DNA from: an uncultured Alphaproteobacteria bacterium
GTDB lineage: Bacteria; Pseudomonadota; Alphaproteobacteria; Rhodobacterales; Rhodobacteraceae
Length of the DNA: 64,000 nt
Assembly (NCBI GenBank): GCA_902600895.1
Contig: CACKLF010000001.1
Coordinates: 82,945 to 146,944 of the forward strand
Reading direction: 5' to 3'
The position numbers and the translations under genes are program-made. Below the pieces are notes generated by a model. It saw only the letters and a list, made by a program, of their open reading frames with translations, did no database searches and had not been told where the DNA came from. Below, piece by piece: positions 8,452 to 17,716 of this stretch; the stretch's first letter is position 1, and each line of letters begins with the position of its first letter.

Positions 8452-9342
8452 TTATTCAGAAAAAGTTCTGACCTTAGTGGGTTCTCTGAGCTGAAAAAAG
8501 CTATAAACTGTTACACTAGATATAACTATTATCCCACCAATTAGTGTCTGAGTTGAAATTGTCTCGTTCAAAAAAAACCACACCCAAATTGGACCCAGCG
8601 AAAATTCTAGTAACATGAAGAGTGTAACCTCTGAAGCATAAAGGTATCTTGTCGCAAAAATGAAAGCAGAATTAACAAGTCCTGATAAAATTCCTCCCCA
8701 AAAAAAGCAGTAGGCGATTTCATTTAACGGAATGATGACATTGCCTGACCTAGCAAAAAATGTGGTTCCCATCACAAGTATTGCTGATATTAAAAGACAG
8801 GGTATCATATCCAAATATCTATACTTTCTAAGAATAATAGCGAAACTAGAAAAACTCAGGGCAGTACAAAATGCTAATAATATTCCAACAGATTGATTGG
8901 CACGTAGTCCCTCTGAAACCATCAGGCTTATACCCAAAAAAGCACAAAACATGATTAAAAATGTTCTTTTCGTGATCACTTCATTGAGTAAAAAATAGGC
9001 TAGGGCGGCTGTGACGAATGGGATTGTGCTAAGTGTGAATAAGGTGTTTGCTACAGATGTATTTTTGAGGCTATGAATAAAGCATATGTTTGCTATAGCT
9101 AAAAAACTTGCTGCTATTAGACTGGGCATACCCAGATTTATAATCATCTTAAAAGATCCTGACCTATAGTTGAGCAAGGTGAATGCAAAAATCACAATAA
9201 AAAAAGCCAAATTTCTATAGAAAGTAATTTGCCACGCATCAGCAGTCTCAAACTGCCTCATTATCAAACCTCCGAAGCTTATCCCTAAGGTTGAGAACAA
9301 TAAGAAATTTATAGCCATGGACTTTTGGGTAGGCATTGTCAT
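8452..9342 (-). CDS. EamA/DMT-family transporter
   Basis: A 296-residue, very hydrophobic protein with about ten membrane segments arranged as two EamA repeats, typical of the drug/metabolite transporter superfamily. The N-terminal repeat begins INFLLFSTLGISFGGLIMRQ and the second near residue 148. These are usually exporters of amino acids or other small metabolites. It sits 31 bases downstream of leuA on the same strand and may share its transcript, although nothing in the sequence links it to leucine. Start choice between the first two Met codons is uncertain. Confidence 0.75.
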   Translation of the reverse strand: MTMPTQKSMAINFLLFSTLGISFGGLIMRQFETADAWQITFYRNLAFFIVIFAFTLLNYRSGSFKMIINLGMPSLIAASFLAIANICFIHSLKNTSVANTLFTLSTIPFVTAALAYFLLNEVITKRTFLIMFCAFLGISLMVSEGLRANQSVGILLAFCTALSFSSFAIILRKYRYLDMIPCLLISAILVMGTTFFARSGNVIIPLNEIAYCFFWGGILSGLVNSAFIFATRYLYASEVTLFMLLEFSLGPIWVWFFLNETISTQTLIGGIIVISSVTVYSFFQLREPTKVRTFSE

Positions 9343-9372
9343 TTAGGCGCTCACAATAGCAATACAAATTTT

Positions 9373-11037
9373 TTATTTTTTTATCTTGTTTATAGCACTT
9401 ATAACAGCTTTTATTGGTGCAACTGTAATGCTAGTATCAATTCCACATCCATAAACTGATCTGCCGTCATGAAGCTTAAGCTCAACATAAGCGCTTGCCT
9501 CAGCTTTCGAAGTTGCGCTTCTGGTATTTTGTCCAAAATCTTCCAAACTAAATTTCAATCCAAACTCTTTTCTTATTCCTTCGATAAATGCGGAAATTGG
9601 ACCATTGCCCTGTGCTGAAAGTTTTCTCGCTCTACCTTGAAACTCTATCGAAGCAGTGATCTTCTCTTTGTCGGTCTTTCTGCTTGCTGGGCTTGTTTTG
9701 AAATCAATTAGTTTAAACGGAGTTTCTATAATATATTCTGTCAAGAATATTTCCCATATCATTTCACTTGTTATTTCCTTGCCTGAAGAGTCTGCAAGTT
9801 TTTGAACATATTTAGATAATTCAATCTCAGCACCCCTGGGTAGACGGATATGATGATCTGCTTCTAGCAACCATGCGGTTCCACCCTTCCCAGATTGGCT
9901 ATTCACTCTTATTATCGCTTCATAAGTTCTGCCTATGTCTGAGGGGTCTATTGGTAGGTATGGTACTTCCCATTTTGAAGAATTAGATTTGGAAATTGCG
10001 TCCATTCCTTTGCGTATAGCATCTTGATGACTTCCAGAAAAGGCAGTATGAACGAGACTTCCTGCGTAAGGGTGTCTCTCGTGAACTGGTATTCGAGTAC
10101 AATATTCTGCGGTTGCGATTAATTCATTTATATTGCCAAAGTCTAAGCATGGATCGACTCCTTGTGTAAAGAGATTTAAACCTAGCGTAATAATATCCAC
10201 ATTTCCTGTTCTTTCTCCGTTTCCGAATAGGGTACCTTCCACTCTATCAGCCCCGGCCATCAAAGCTAACTCTGTGGCTCCAACCCCAGTACCTCTATCA
10301 TTGTGTGGATGCAGCGAGAGAATAACTCGATTGCGTTGAGAAAAATTTTCATGCATCCATTCAATTTGATCAGCATAAATATTGGGAGAAGACATTTCTA
10401 CTGTTGCTGGCAAATTTATAATTACAGGTTTTTGGGGAGATGCATTCCAGGTGTCCAGTACCGCCTCACAAACTTCCAAAGCATAATCAAGCTCAGTTCC
10501 AGTAAAACTTTCTGGTGAATATTGAAGAGTTAAATTTGTATTTTTTAGTTGTCCTAATTGTTCATTAATTATTTTTGCACCGTCAGTAGCAATTTTTTTT
10601 ACTCCTGCCATAGTTTCGCGAAAAACCACGCGTCTCTGCAGTGTACTTGTAGAATTGTATAAATGAATAATAGCATTTTTTGAACCTTTTAAACTTTCGA
10701 TGGTTTTAATTATTAAAGTTTCTCTTGCTTGTGTTAGCACTTGGATCACCACATCATCAGGAATGTGGTTTCCAGTAATTAGCTCCCTTAAAAAGTTGTA
10801 GTCGGTTTCTGAGGCAGAAGGAAAACCCACCTCTATCTCCTTAAAGCCGATGTTAACCAAGGCTTTGAACATTCTCATCTTTCTTGCCGAGTCCATTGGC
10901 TCAACCAAAGCTTGATTGCCATCTCTTAAATCTACTGAACACCAGATTGGGGCCTTACAGATAGATGAGTCAGGCCATTTTCGGTTTCTCATTTTTATAG
11001 GCTTATAAGCCTCATATTTTTTAAAATTTTCAGACAT
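9373..11037 (-). CDS. leuA: 2-isopropylmalate synthase
   Basis: A 554-residue LeuA of the long subtype. It condenses acetyl-CoA with 2-oxoisovalerate in the first committed step of leucine synthesis. The catalytic TIM barrel begins with the metal-binding DLRDGNQALVEPM segment and includes HPHNDRG. The C-terminal LeuA regulatory domain spans roughly residues 430-550 with FSLEDFGQNTRS and YVELKLHDGRSVYGCGID, so leucine feedback inhibition is expected. leuB, leuC and leuD are not in the window. An inverted repeat lies upstream between this gene and dnaE, but no leucine-rich leader peptide is apparent. Confidence 0.93.
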   Translation of the reverse strand: MSENFKKYEAYKPIKMRNRKWPDSSICKAPIWCSVDLRDGNQALVEPMDSARKMRMFKALVNIGFKEIEVGFPSASETDYNFLRELITGNHIPDDVVIQVLTQARETLIIKTIESLKGSKNAIIHLYNSTSTLQRRVVFRETMAGVKKIATDGAKIINEQLGQLKNTNLTLQYSPESFTGTELDYALEVCEAVLDTWNASPQKPVIINLPATVEMSSPNIYADQIEWMHENFSQRNRVILSLHPHNDRGTGVGATELALMAGADRVEGTLFGNGERTGNVDIITLGLNLFTQGVDPCLDFGNINELIATAEYCTRIPVHERHPYAGSLVHTAFSGSHQDAIRKGMDAISKSNSSKWEVPYLPIDPSDIGRTYEAIIRVNSQSGKGGTAWLLEADHHIRLPRGAEIELSKYVQKLADSSGKEITSEMIWEIFLTEYIIETPFKLIDFKTSPASRKTDKEKITASIEFQGRARKLSAQGNGPISAFIEGIRKEFGLKFSLEDFGQNTRSATSKAEASAYVELKLHDGRSVYGCGIDTSITVAPIKAVISAINKIKK

Positions 11038-11159
11038 GGCATGGGTATTAAAAGTTATTTATAATTTCTTATCCTTTCTTTCTATTCAGGACAAGACAAA
11101 GGTAAATATTATTTGAATATTTCTGAATTAGATGATTGACTGTACATATAAATGGTAAA

Positions 11160-11200
11160 TTAGAAAACAGTCAGAATATAAGCAGTGGTGAGTTTTCTAA
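11160..11200. repeat. inverted repeat in the leuA-dnaE divergent region
   Basis: A perfect 9-bp inverted repeat, TTAGAAAAC and GTTTTCTAA, with a 23-base spacer between the divergent leuA and dnaE genes. It could be an operator or a leader hairpin on either transcript. No U-run follows it on either strand, so a terminator is unlikely. Its symmetry is certain; any function is speculative. Confidence 0.35.
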
Positions 11201-11229
11201 TATGTGAACTGTAAACGGAAATTTGATTT

Positions 11230-14200
11230 TTGGTTGAGCGAGTTAAATTTGTACATTTGTGTGTAAGGACTGCATATTCTCTATTGGAGGGTGCTATAAC
11301 AGTCTCCAAATTAGCTGAGCTATGTTCTCAGCTACGTTATCCAGCAGTTGGTATAACTGACAAAGGTAATCTATTTGGAGCTCTTGAGGTTTGTGAGGCA
11401 CTCTCAGAAAAGAGTGTGCAGCCAATAATTGGATGTCAGTTGAATCTAGATTACTCACATTATTTTGACTCTCAGAATAGCATAAAAGCGTACATATCAC
11501 TGATCGCAAAATCTGAGTCTGGCTATAAAAATCTTATGAAACTCTCTTCATTGAGTTTTCTTAGGGCAGGAGACGACGTGCCACACATAAACTTAGAGTC
11601 TCTTAAGAAATATTCTGACGATTTGATATTATTGTCAGGAGGGCCGGATGGGCCAATCGGTAAGTTATTCCTTGATAAAAAAAATCTTAAGGCCGAGCAA
11701 TTAGCAAAAGATATGAGGGCCCTATTTGGGAACAGATTTTATATTGAAATTCAAAGGCACTTAAATGATGACGGAGTCTACATGCGTAAGGAGGTATTTA
11801 CTGAGCCAGAATTTCTTAGAGTAGCCTATGATAATGATATTCCTATTGTTGCAACTAATGATGTATATTTCTCTGATAAATCAATGTTTGATGCTCATGA
11901 TGCACTAATGTGTATAGCCAGTGGTGATTACGTTGATGGCAGGGAAGAGGACAGGAAATTAACTAGAAACCATCACTTTGCATCCCAAGAGGAAATGATT
12001 GGCATTTTTGCAGATTTACCAGAGGCTATAGAAAATACTGTAGAAATTGCTAAGAGATGTGCATTCAAAGTTGGAAAGCGTAAGCCTATTCTTCCAAAAT
12101 TCGCATTAAATGAGGTGGAAGAATTGAAAAACCAGGCCCATAAGGGTTTGGCACAAAGAATGAAAAGAATTGAACTAGCAGCAGAAAGTTCTGAATATTT
12201 TGAGAGACTAAATTATGAATTATCAGTAATTGAGAAAATGGGTTACCCTGGATATTTCTTAATAGTTGCTGATTTCATAAAATGGGCAAAGGAAAGAGGT
12301 ATTCCGGTAGGACCAGGAAGAGGTTCTGGGGCAGGTTCATTAGTCGCATATGCCTTGACTATAACAGATTTGGATCCCCTAAGGTATAAACTACTTTTTG
12401 AGAGGTTTCTAAATCCTGATCGAGTTTCAATGCCTGACTTTGATATCGATTTTTGTATGGATCGACGAGATGAGGTCATTGCCTATGTCCAGCAAAAATA
12501 TGGCAAAGATAGAGTTGCTCAAATTATTACTTTTGGTGCCATGCTGTCTAAGATGGCAATAAGGGACGTAGGTAGAGTTTTGCAAATACCATATGGCCAA
12601 GTAGATAGACTGGCAAAAATGATACCTAGTGAAGGAGTTAAACCACTATCAATAGAGCGGTCGCTTAAGGAAGAACCTCGTTTAAATGAAGAAGCTCAAA
12701 AGGATGAAGTAATTGGCAGACTACTTAATTACTCACAGAAACTCGAAGGACTATACAGAAATGCAGCTACACATGCTGCAGGTGTAGTAATTGCAGATAG
12801 GCCATTAGATGAATTAGTACCAGTATATCTAGACTCTCGAGCTCAGATGCCAGCTACTCAATTTAGCATGAAGTGGGCCGAAGAGTCAGGTTTAGTAAAG
12901 TTTGATTTTCTGGGTCTGAAAACACTGACTGTAATTAAAAATGCCTTGGATCTTTTGAAGGAACGAGGTGTTGAAATAAAAATCGAGGATATTTCGCTTA
13001 ATGATCAGGCAACCTTTCAACTTTATGCCGAGCAGAAAACTGTGGGAGTATTTCAGGTTGAGAGTACTGGAATGAAAGATGCACTTCGAAGATTAAAGCC
13101 TAACTGCATTGAAGATATTATCGCACTGGTAGCTCTATATAGACCTGGTCCGATGGAAAATATTCCAAAGTTTTGTGACGTAAAAAATGAACGTGTAGAA
13201 AGAGCTTTTATACATGAGTCAATCGATGATCTGCTGGATGAAACGCAAGGCATAATTGTTTACCAGGAACAAGTTATGGAAATAGCGCGAAGAATGGCAG
13301 GGTATTCATTGGGGGAGGCAGATCTCCTGAGGCGTGCTATGGGGAAGAAGATTAAGTCAGCCATGGATGCTGAAAGACCTAGATTTTTATTGGGATCACA
13401 AAAAAACAATATTGACGAAAAAACGGCTAACTTTGTTTGGGATTTGCTTGAAAAGTTTGCAAACTATGGTTTCAATAAGTCTCATGCTGCAGCATACGCA
13501 GTAGTGAGTTACCAAACTGCTTGGTTAAAAGCAAATTATCCTGTGGAGTTCATGGCTGCGACGATGAATAGTGATATAAACAACACAGAAAAATTGAGAA
13601 AGTACAAATCGGAATTGACATCTATGGGTATTGACTTGCGTCCAGCTTGCATTAACCGATCTCAAAGTCTATTTAGCGTGGAAGGCAATAAAATCTACTA
13701 CGCTTTGGGCGCACTTAAAAACGTTGGGATCGACGCAATGCAGCGGGTTCAAGTGGAGCGCGAAGAACAGGGAGTATTTAAAGACCTTATTGATTTGGGT
13801 AGAAGACTTGACTTGAAAAAAATTGGGAAAAGACCGTTGGAAACTCTTACTAAGGCAGGAGCATTTGACAGTTTGCATCCAAACAGATGCCAACTTTTCT
13901 CCTCATTAGACAGTTTAGTTTCTTTTTCATCGACATGTTTTGATGAAAGAAATTCAAAGCAAACGAATTTATTTGGGGAAGATATTGGGGAAATATCTTC
14001 CCCAATTGTTTCTGATGATGATGAATGGTTGGATCACCAAAAACTGAAAGAAGAACATACCGCGTATGATTTTTATTTTTCAGGACATCCATTAGATGAA
14101 AATTTTATTTCTTTATCAAAGATAGGTATATTAACTAAAGATGAAGCTCATAAAAAGGCCTTTTCAGGTGCTTTCATAGGTAGAATTTGTGGACAAGTTC

Positions 14201-14673
14201 AAGGAGTTCAAGAAAGGAAATCAGCTAAAGGAAATAAGTTTGCTTTTGTTCAGATGGACGACCCCACTGGCACATTTGAAATTACTCTATTTTCTCAAAT
14301 TTTGGAGAGTTCAAGGGACTATTTGTTCAAAGGCTCCAATATTGTAGTAAATGCTGAAGCAACTATTGATGGTCACCAATTAAAGTTATTAGCTAAAAGT
14401 ATAGAGCCTTTAGAAAGTGTGATACATAAAACACCTGGTTTAGGGCTCAGGGTTTTTATAGATAATAAGGATGCAGCAAAAAATATTAGAGAACAGCTAG
14501 AGGTAAATTTAAGGGGAAAAAATAATAAAGAGGGACCCGTAGAATTTATTGTGATTGACCCAAAGCTTGACAAGGATGTAAAAATTAAGTTATCGGAAAA
14601 TTATAGAGTAGATCATTTGCTTACAAAAGCAATCAAGTTAGTACCAGGGGTAATTGATGCAGAAATATTCTAA
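11230..14673 (+). CDS. dnaE: DNA polymerase III subunit alpha
   Basis: The replicative polymerase catalytic subunit, 1147 residues, normal for Alphaproteobacteria. An N-terminal PHP domain begins VHLCVRTAYSLLEGAI. The palm carries the catalytic acidic motif PDFDIDF (Asp403, Asp405). The PGRGSGAGSLVAYAL motif, the GFNKSHAAAYA helix-hairpin region and a C-terminal OB fold (GRICGQVQGVQ) follow in the usual order. The start codon must be TTG: an in-frame TGA lies two codons upstream, no ATG is near, and the N-terminus aligns with family starts. No strong Shine-Dalgarno sequence is seen. It is transcribed divergently from leuA. Confidence 0.96.
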   Translation: MVERVKFVHLCVRTAYSLLEGAITVSKLAELCSQLRYPAVGITDKGNLFGALEVCEALSEKSVQPIIGCQLNLDYSHYFDSQNSIKAYISLIAKSESGYKNLMKLSSLSFLRAGDDVPHINLESLKKYSDDLILLSGGPDGPIGKLFLDKKNLKAEQLAKDMRALFGNRFYIEIQRHLNDDGVYMRKEVFTEPEFLRVAYDNDIPIVATNDVYFSDKSMFDAHDALMCIASGDYVDGREEDRKLTRNHHFASQEEMIGIFADLPEAIENTVEIAKRCAFKVGKRKPILPKFALNEVEELKNQAHKGLAQRMKRIELAAESSEYFERLNYELSVIEKMGYPGYFLIVADFIKWAKERGIPVGPGRGSGAGSLVAYALTITDLDPLRYKLLFERFLNPDRVSMPDFDIDFCMDRRDEVIAYVQQKYGKDRVAQIITFGAMLSKMAIRDVGRVLQIPYGQVDRLAKMIPSEGVKPLSIERSLKEEPRLNEEAQKDEVIGRLLNYSQKLEGLYRNAATHAAGVVIADRPLDELVPVYLDSRAQMPATQFSMKWAEESGLVKFDFLGLKTLTVIKNALDLLKERGVEIKIEDISLNDQATFQLYAEQKTVGVFQVESTGMKDALRRLKPNCIEDIIALVALYRPGPMENIPKFCDVKNERVERAFIHESIDDLLDETQGIIVYQEQVMEIARRMAGYSLGEADLLRRAMGKKIKSAMDAERPRFLLGSQKNNIDEKTANFVWDLLEKFANYGFNKSHAAAYAVVSYQTAWLKANYPVEFMAATMNSDINNTEKLRKYKSELTSMGIDLRPACINRSQSLFSVEGNKIYYALGALKNVGIDAMQRVQVEREEQGVFKDLIDLGRRLDLKKIGKRPLETLTKAGAFDSLHPNRCQLFSSLDSLVSFSSTCFDERNSKQTNLFGEDIGEISSPIVSDDDEWLDHQKLKEEHTAYDFYFSGHPLDENFISLSKIGILTKDEAHKKAFSGAFIGRICGQVQGVQERKSAKGNKFAFVQMDDPTGTFEITLFSQILESSRDYLFKGSNIVVNAEATIDGHQLKLLAKSIEPLESVIHKTPGLGLRVFIDNKDAAKNIREQLEVNLRGKNNKEGPVEFIVIDPKLDKDVKIKLSENYRVDHLLTKAIKLVPGVIDAEIF

Positions 14674-14678
14674 TAAAT

Positions 14679-14752
14679 GTTCGTCTGAGTCAAATGGCTT
14701 TTCTTAGCACAAAGCTTGAGATGCTCCCATTAGGGGGATAAGAAAAACGAAC
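14679..14752 (+). promoter_or_regulatory. structured leader upstream of hisS
   Basis: A nested inverted repeat between dnaE and hisS. GTTCGT (14679) pairs with ACGAAC (14747), and TTTTCTTA (14699) pairs with TAAGAAAA (14739). The right arms are contiguous and the left arms are separated by a 14-base bulge. An inner CTCCC-ATTA-GGGGG stem-loop lies at the apex. It ends 15 bases before the hisS ATG. It could be a leader structure controlling hisS or part of the dnaE 3' end. The pairing is seen by eye and was not folded by computation. Confidence 0.4.
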
Positions 14753-14767
14753 TAGAAAGAATGTACT

Positions 14768-16261
14768 ATGAGTGAGCAAAAAAATCGAAAGCACAATAGG
14801 CCTATTCCCAAAGCTCCTCGAGGTTTTAAGGATGTTACCACCGATATCTATCGTTCAAGAACCCATATCATCAAAAATATTTCTGCTGTTTACGAGAAAT
14901 ATGGCTTCGATTTCCTTGAAACTTCGGCAATTGAAACAGTAGAGTCATTGGGAAAATTCCTGCCTGATACAGATAGACCGAACGAAGGCGTGTTTGCATG
15001 GAAAGATGATGACGAAACTTGGCTGGCGCTTAGATATGATCATACAGCTCCCCTTGCGAGATTTTACGCTGAAAACATTAATTCTTTGCCCAATCCCTTC
15101 AGACGATACTCTTACGGTCCAGTATGGCGAAATGAAAAGCCTGGTCCAGATCGTTTTCGTCAATTCTACCAAATGGATGCGGATACAGTTGGATCTAAAC
15201 AAATAGGGTCAGATGCAGAAATGTGCATGATGTTGTGTGACTCTCTGGGGTCAATTGGCATACACTATAATGAATACAGACTACGGATAAATAATCGTAA
15301 AATTTTATCAGGAATAGTAGAAAAAGCTAAAATAACAGATAAGGAACACCCAGAGGAAGCAGAAGATCTATTTTTCAATATATGTAGAGTGATAGATAAA
15401 TTAGATAGATTAGGCATTGAAGCTGTTAAGAAGTTACTGGGTCCAGGAAGAGAAGATAAAAGTGGGGATTTTACCCGTGGATTAAATTTGTGCCCAAGTC
15501 AGATTGATTTTTTCTCAGCTTTGCTGACAAAAAAGGACTCTCGAACAAATTTCTTTTCTGATCTCAGAGCTGTCCTGAAGGGCTCTTCTAAAGGTAATGA
15601 GGGTTTGGATGAATTGGAGAAAATGGCGGATATATTTTTAGCAGAAGGGTATTCTGAAAGTGTATTCTCGTTTGATCCTACAGTTGTTCGAGGGCTGGGT
15701 TATTATACTGGCCCTGTATATGAAGTAGAGCTTAACAGAAAGATGATTGATCGAAGAGGGAAAGAGTATGCCATCGGATCCATAGCTGGTGGTGGTAGAT
15801 ATGATGGATTAGTCAGGAGGTTTACAGGTCAGGATGTTCCTGCCACGGGAATATCTATAGGAATTGATAGACTTTTAGCGATATCGAAAATCGAAGGTAA
15901 AATTAAGCAAAGTAATAGAGGTCCGATAATCGTTACTGTGATGGATAAGGAGCGGTATGAGGATTATCAAAAAATAGTTTCAATGTTAAGAAAAGGTGGA
16001 TTAAGGGCCGAAATCTTTTTGGGCAATCCTAAGGATCTTGGTAGGCAACTAAAATATGCCGATCAGCGTGAAAGCCCATTTGCGATAATTCAAGGCTCTT
16101 TGGAGGCTGAAAAAGGTACCGTTCAGGTCAAGGATTTAATTTTAGGTTCGAAATTTGCACAAAAAATTGATACTAACGATGAGTGGAAGGAGCATCCATC
16201 ACAGTTTGAAGTTAACTTACTAGATTTGGTTGAAGTAATAAAAAGTCGTATTGAAGTATAA
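14768..16261 (+). CDS. hisS: histidine-tRNA ligase
   Basis: A 497-residue class II aminoacyl-tRNA synthetase. Motif 2 is visible as WRNEKPGPDRFRQFYQMD near residue 120. The His-specific signatures VVRGLGYYTGPVYEVEL and AGGGRYDGLV are present, followed by the C-terminal anticodon-binding domain. The length and the PKAPRGFKDV N-terminus match the alphaproteobacterial HisS subtype, which is longer than E. coli HisS and recognises tRNA-His unusually. The start follows a structured leader by 15 bases. Function is secure. Confidence 0.95.
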   Translation: MSEQKNRKHNRPIPKAPRGFKDVTTDIYRSRTHIIKNISAVYEKYGFDFLETSAIETVESLGKFLPDTDRPNEGVFAWKDDDETWLALRYDHTAPLARFYAENINSLPNPFRRYSYGPVWRNEKPGPDRFRQFYQMDADTVGSKQIGSDAEMCMMLCDSLGSIGIHYNEYRLRINNRKILSGIVEKAKITDKEHPEEAEDLFFNICRVIDKLDRLGIEAVKKLLGPGREDKSGDFTRGLNLCPSQIDFFSALLTKKDSRTNFFSDLRAVLKGSSKGNEGLDELEKMADIFLAEGYSESVFSFDPTVVRGLGYYTGPVYEVELNRKMIDRRGKEYAIGSIAGGGRYDGLVRRFTGQDVPATGISIGIDRLLAISKIEGKIKQSNRGPIIVTVMDKERYEDYQKIVSMLRKGGLRAEIFLGNPKDLGRQLKYADQRESPFAIIQGSLEAEKGTVQVKDLILGSKFAQKIDTNDEWKEHPSQFEVNLLDLVEVIKSRIEV

Positions 16262-16327
16262 AGCCTCTATGACACTGTTTATGATAAATTTTAATGCGCT
16301 GGATATTATCAAACATATCATATCTTT

Positions 16328-16762
16328 TTAAACTAACCCTAATTCTGACATAGCCATCTTTAGATCTTTGGGTAGGTCATCATTTCCTGGACTATATTTT
16401 TCCAAATCTTTTGGAGCATCCGAAGTCTTTAAATATCTCCAGCCTTGAAAGGGTCGTTTTCGAACAGGATATGTTAAATACAGCTCCGGGCTTAATACTA
16501 ATCCGCATTTTAAAATGCCATCAGCACTCCTAAGCTCCTGGAGAGATATAATTTCCTGGCGAGCTAAAATAAGTCCTTTAAATACCCAGTATATCGATCC
16601 ACCGTTAAGTAATTCATGTTCTCGCTGAGGGCGCATTCTAGTTACATGTATTATTTTTGAGTTTATGTCAGTTGCTTGCTTTTCTTTTTGCCAAACCCAT
16701 AGGTCATGCACGCCTTTTGCCCCCACGCAAATTTTAATTATATTTATTTTTTCTAAAGGCAT
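16328..16762 (-). CDS. DUF1489 family protein
   Basis: A 144-residue protein matching the alphaproteobacterial DUF1489 family. Recognisable features are INIIKICVGA at the N-terminus, VTRMRPQREHELLNGGSIYWVFKG in the centre, and RPFQGWRYLKTSDAPKDL near the C-terminus. Its biochemical role is unknown. It is soluble with no signal peptide or membrane segment. It is encoded alone, convergent with hisS and divergent from rpsD. Presence of this gene supports an alphaproteobacterial origin. Confidence 0.8.
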   Translation of the reverse strand: MPLEKINIIKICVGAKGVHDLWVWQKEKQATDINSKIIHVTRMRPQREHELLNGGSIYWVFKGLILARQEIISLQELRSADGILKCGLVLSPELYLTYPVRKRPFQGWRYLKTSDAPKDLEKYSPGNDDLPKDLKMAMSELGLV

Positions 16763-17003
16763 TAAGTTTTTAAGAGAATATTATCCATTAATTTTTTTTT
16801 TACATAATAATTTTTTAAGAAAAATTCTAGCTTTCGTTTGACATTTTTGTATACATTGTAAGCTGATATATTGACACTCTTGATTTATATCATTAAGAGG
16901 GCGAGATAATTTTTTTTGGTGTTTGTGGCTCCTGCAAAGGAATGTCTGTCGCTCAAAATAGAGAAAGGAAAACACCTTTCAAACAAAATGAAAGGAATCA
17001 GTC

Positions 17004-17624
17004 GTGACAAAACGCACCGCTGCCAAGCATAAAATAGATCGTAGGATGGGTGAGAACATTTGGGGAAGGCCCAAATCGCCAGTGAATAGAAGAGAATATG
17101 GCCCTGGACAGCATGGTCAAAGGCGAAAAGCAAAATTATCTGACTTTGGTGTTCAGTTACGAGCAAAACAAAAACTTAAGGGTTACTATGGCGATCTTAC
17201 GGAAAAACAATTTCGAAGAATATTCGCTGAAGCAGAAAGGTTAAGAGGGGATACAGGTGAAAAACTTGTTGGTCTTTTAGAATCTCGCCTTGATGCCATA
17301 GTATATCGAGCTAAGTTTGTTCAAACAATTTTTGCTGCAAGGCAGTTTGTAAACCACGGGCATGTAAAAGTGAATGGAAAAAAAGTTAATATACCGTCCT
17401 TTAGAGTCAAAGTGGGAGACATTATTCAGGTTCGTGAAAAGTCCAAGCAATTAGCTACCGTTTTGGAATCCATGTCTCTTCCAGAGCGAGATGTGCCTGA
17501 ATATTTAAAAATTGATAACTCCAAGATGATGGTAGAGTATGTTAGAGTGCCAGAACTAGGTGATATACCTTATCCCGTAATGATGGAGCCGAACCTTGTT
17601 GTTGAATTTTACTCAAAGAACTAA
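17004..17624 (+). CDS. rpsD: 30S ribosomal protein S4
   Basis: A 206-residue S4, a primary 16S rRNA-binding protein that nucleates the 30S body. The N-terminal [18 protein letters not shown] motif and the S4 RNA-binding domain ([31 protein letters not shown]) are both clear. The start is GTG with AAAGGAA about 8 bases upstream. As in many Alphaproteobacteria it is encoded alone rather than with the alpha operon. The 240-base region before it holds two TTGACA sequences (16838 and 16871) without well-spaced -10 boxes, so I do not call a promoter. Confidence 0.96.
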   Translation: MTKRTAAKHKIDRRMGENIWGRPKSPVNRREYGPGQHGQRRKAKLSDFGVQLRAKQKLKGYYGDLTEKQFRRIFAEAERLRGDTGEKLVGLLESRLDAIVYRAKFVQTIFAARQFVNHGHVKVNGKKVNIPSFRVKVGDIIQVREKSKQLATVLESMSLPERDVPEYLKIDNSKMMVEYVRVPELGDIPYPVMMEPNLVVEFYSKN

Positions 17625-17716
17625 TTCCTTCAGTCATTTAGGAATAACTTAAAATAGATTATGTTACTGGCGTTGGTAAACTAAATTTACTCTAAGGAAC
17701 AGGAAAGCAGAACCGT

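Noticed and set aside
16838-16876. Two TTGACA promoter -35 boxes before rpsD
   Set aside because: Neither has a TATAAT-like -10 box at 16-18 bases, and such hexamers are frequent in AT-rich DNA.
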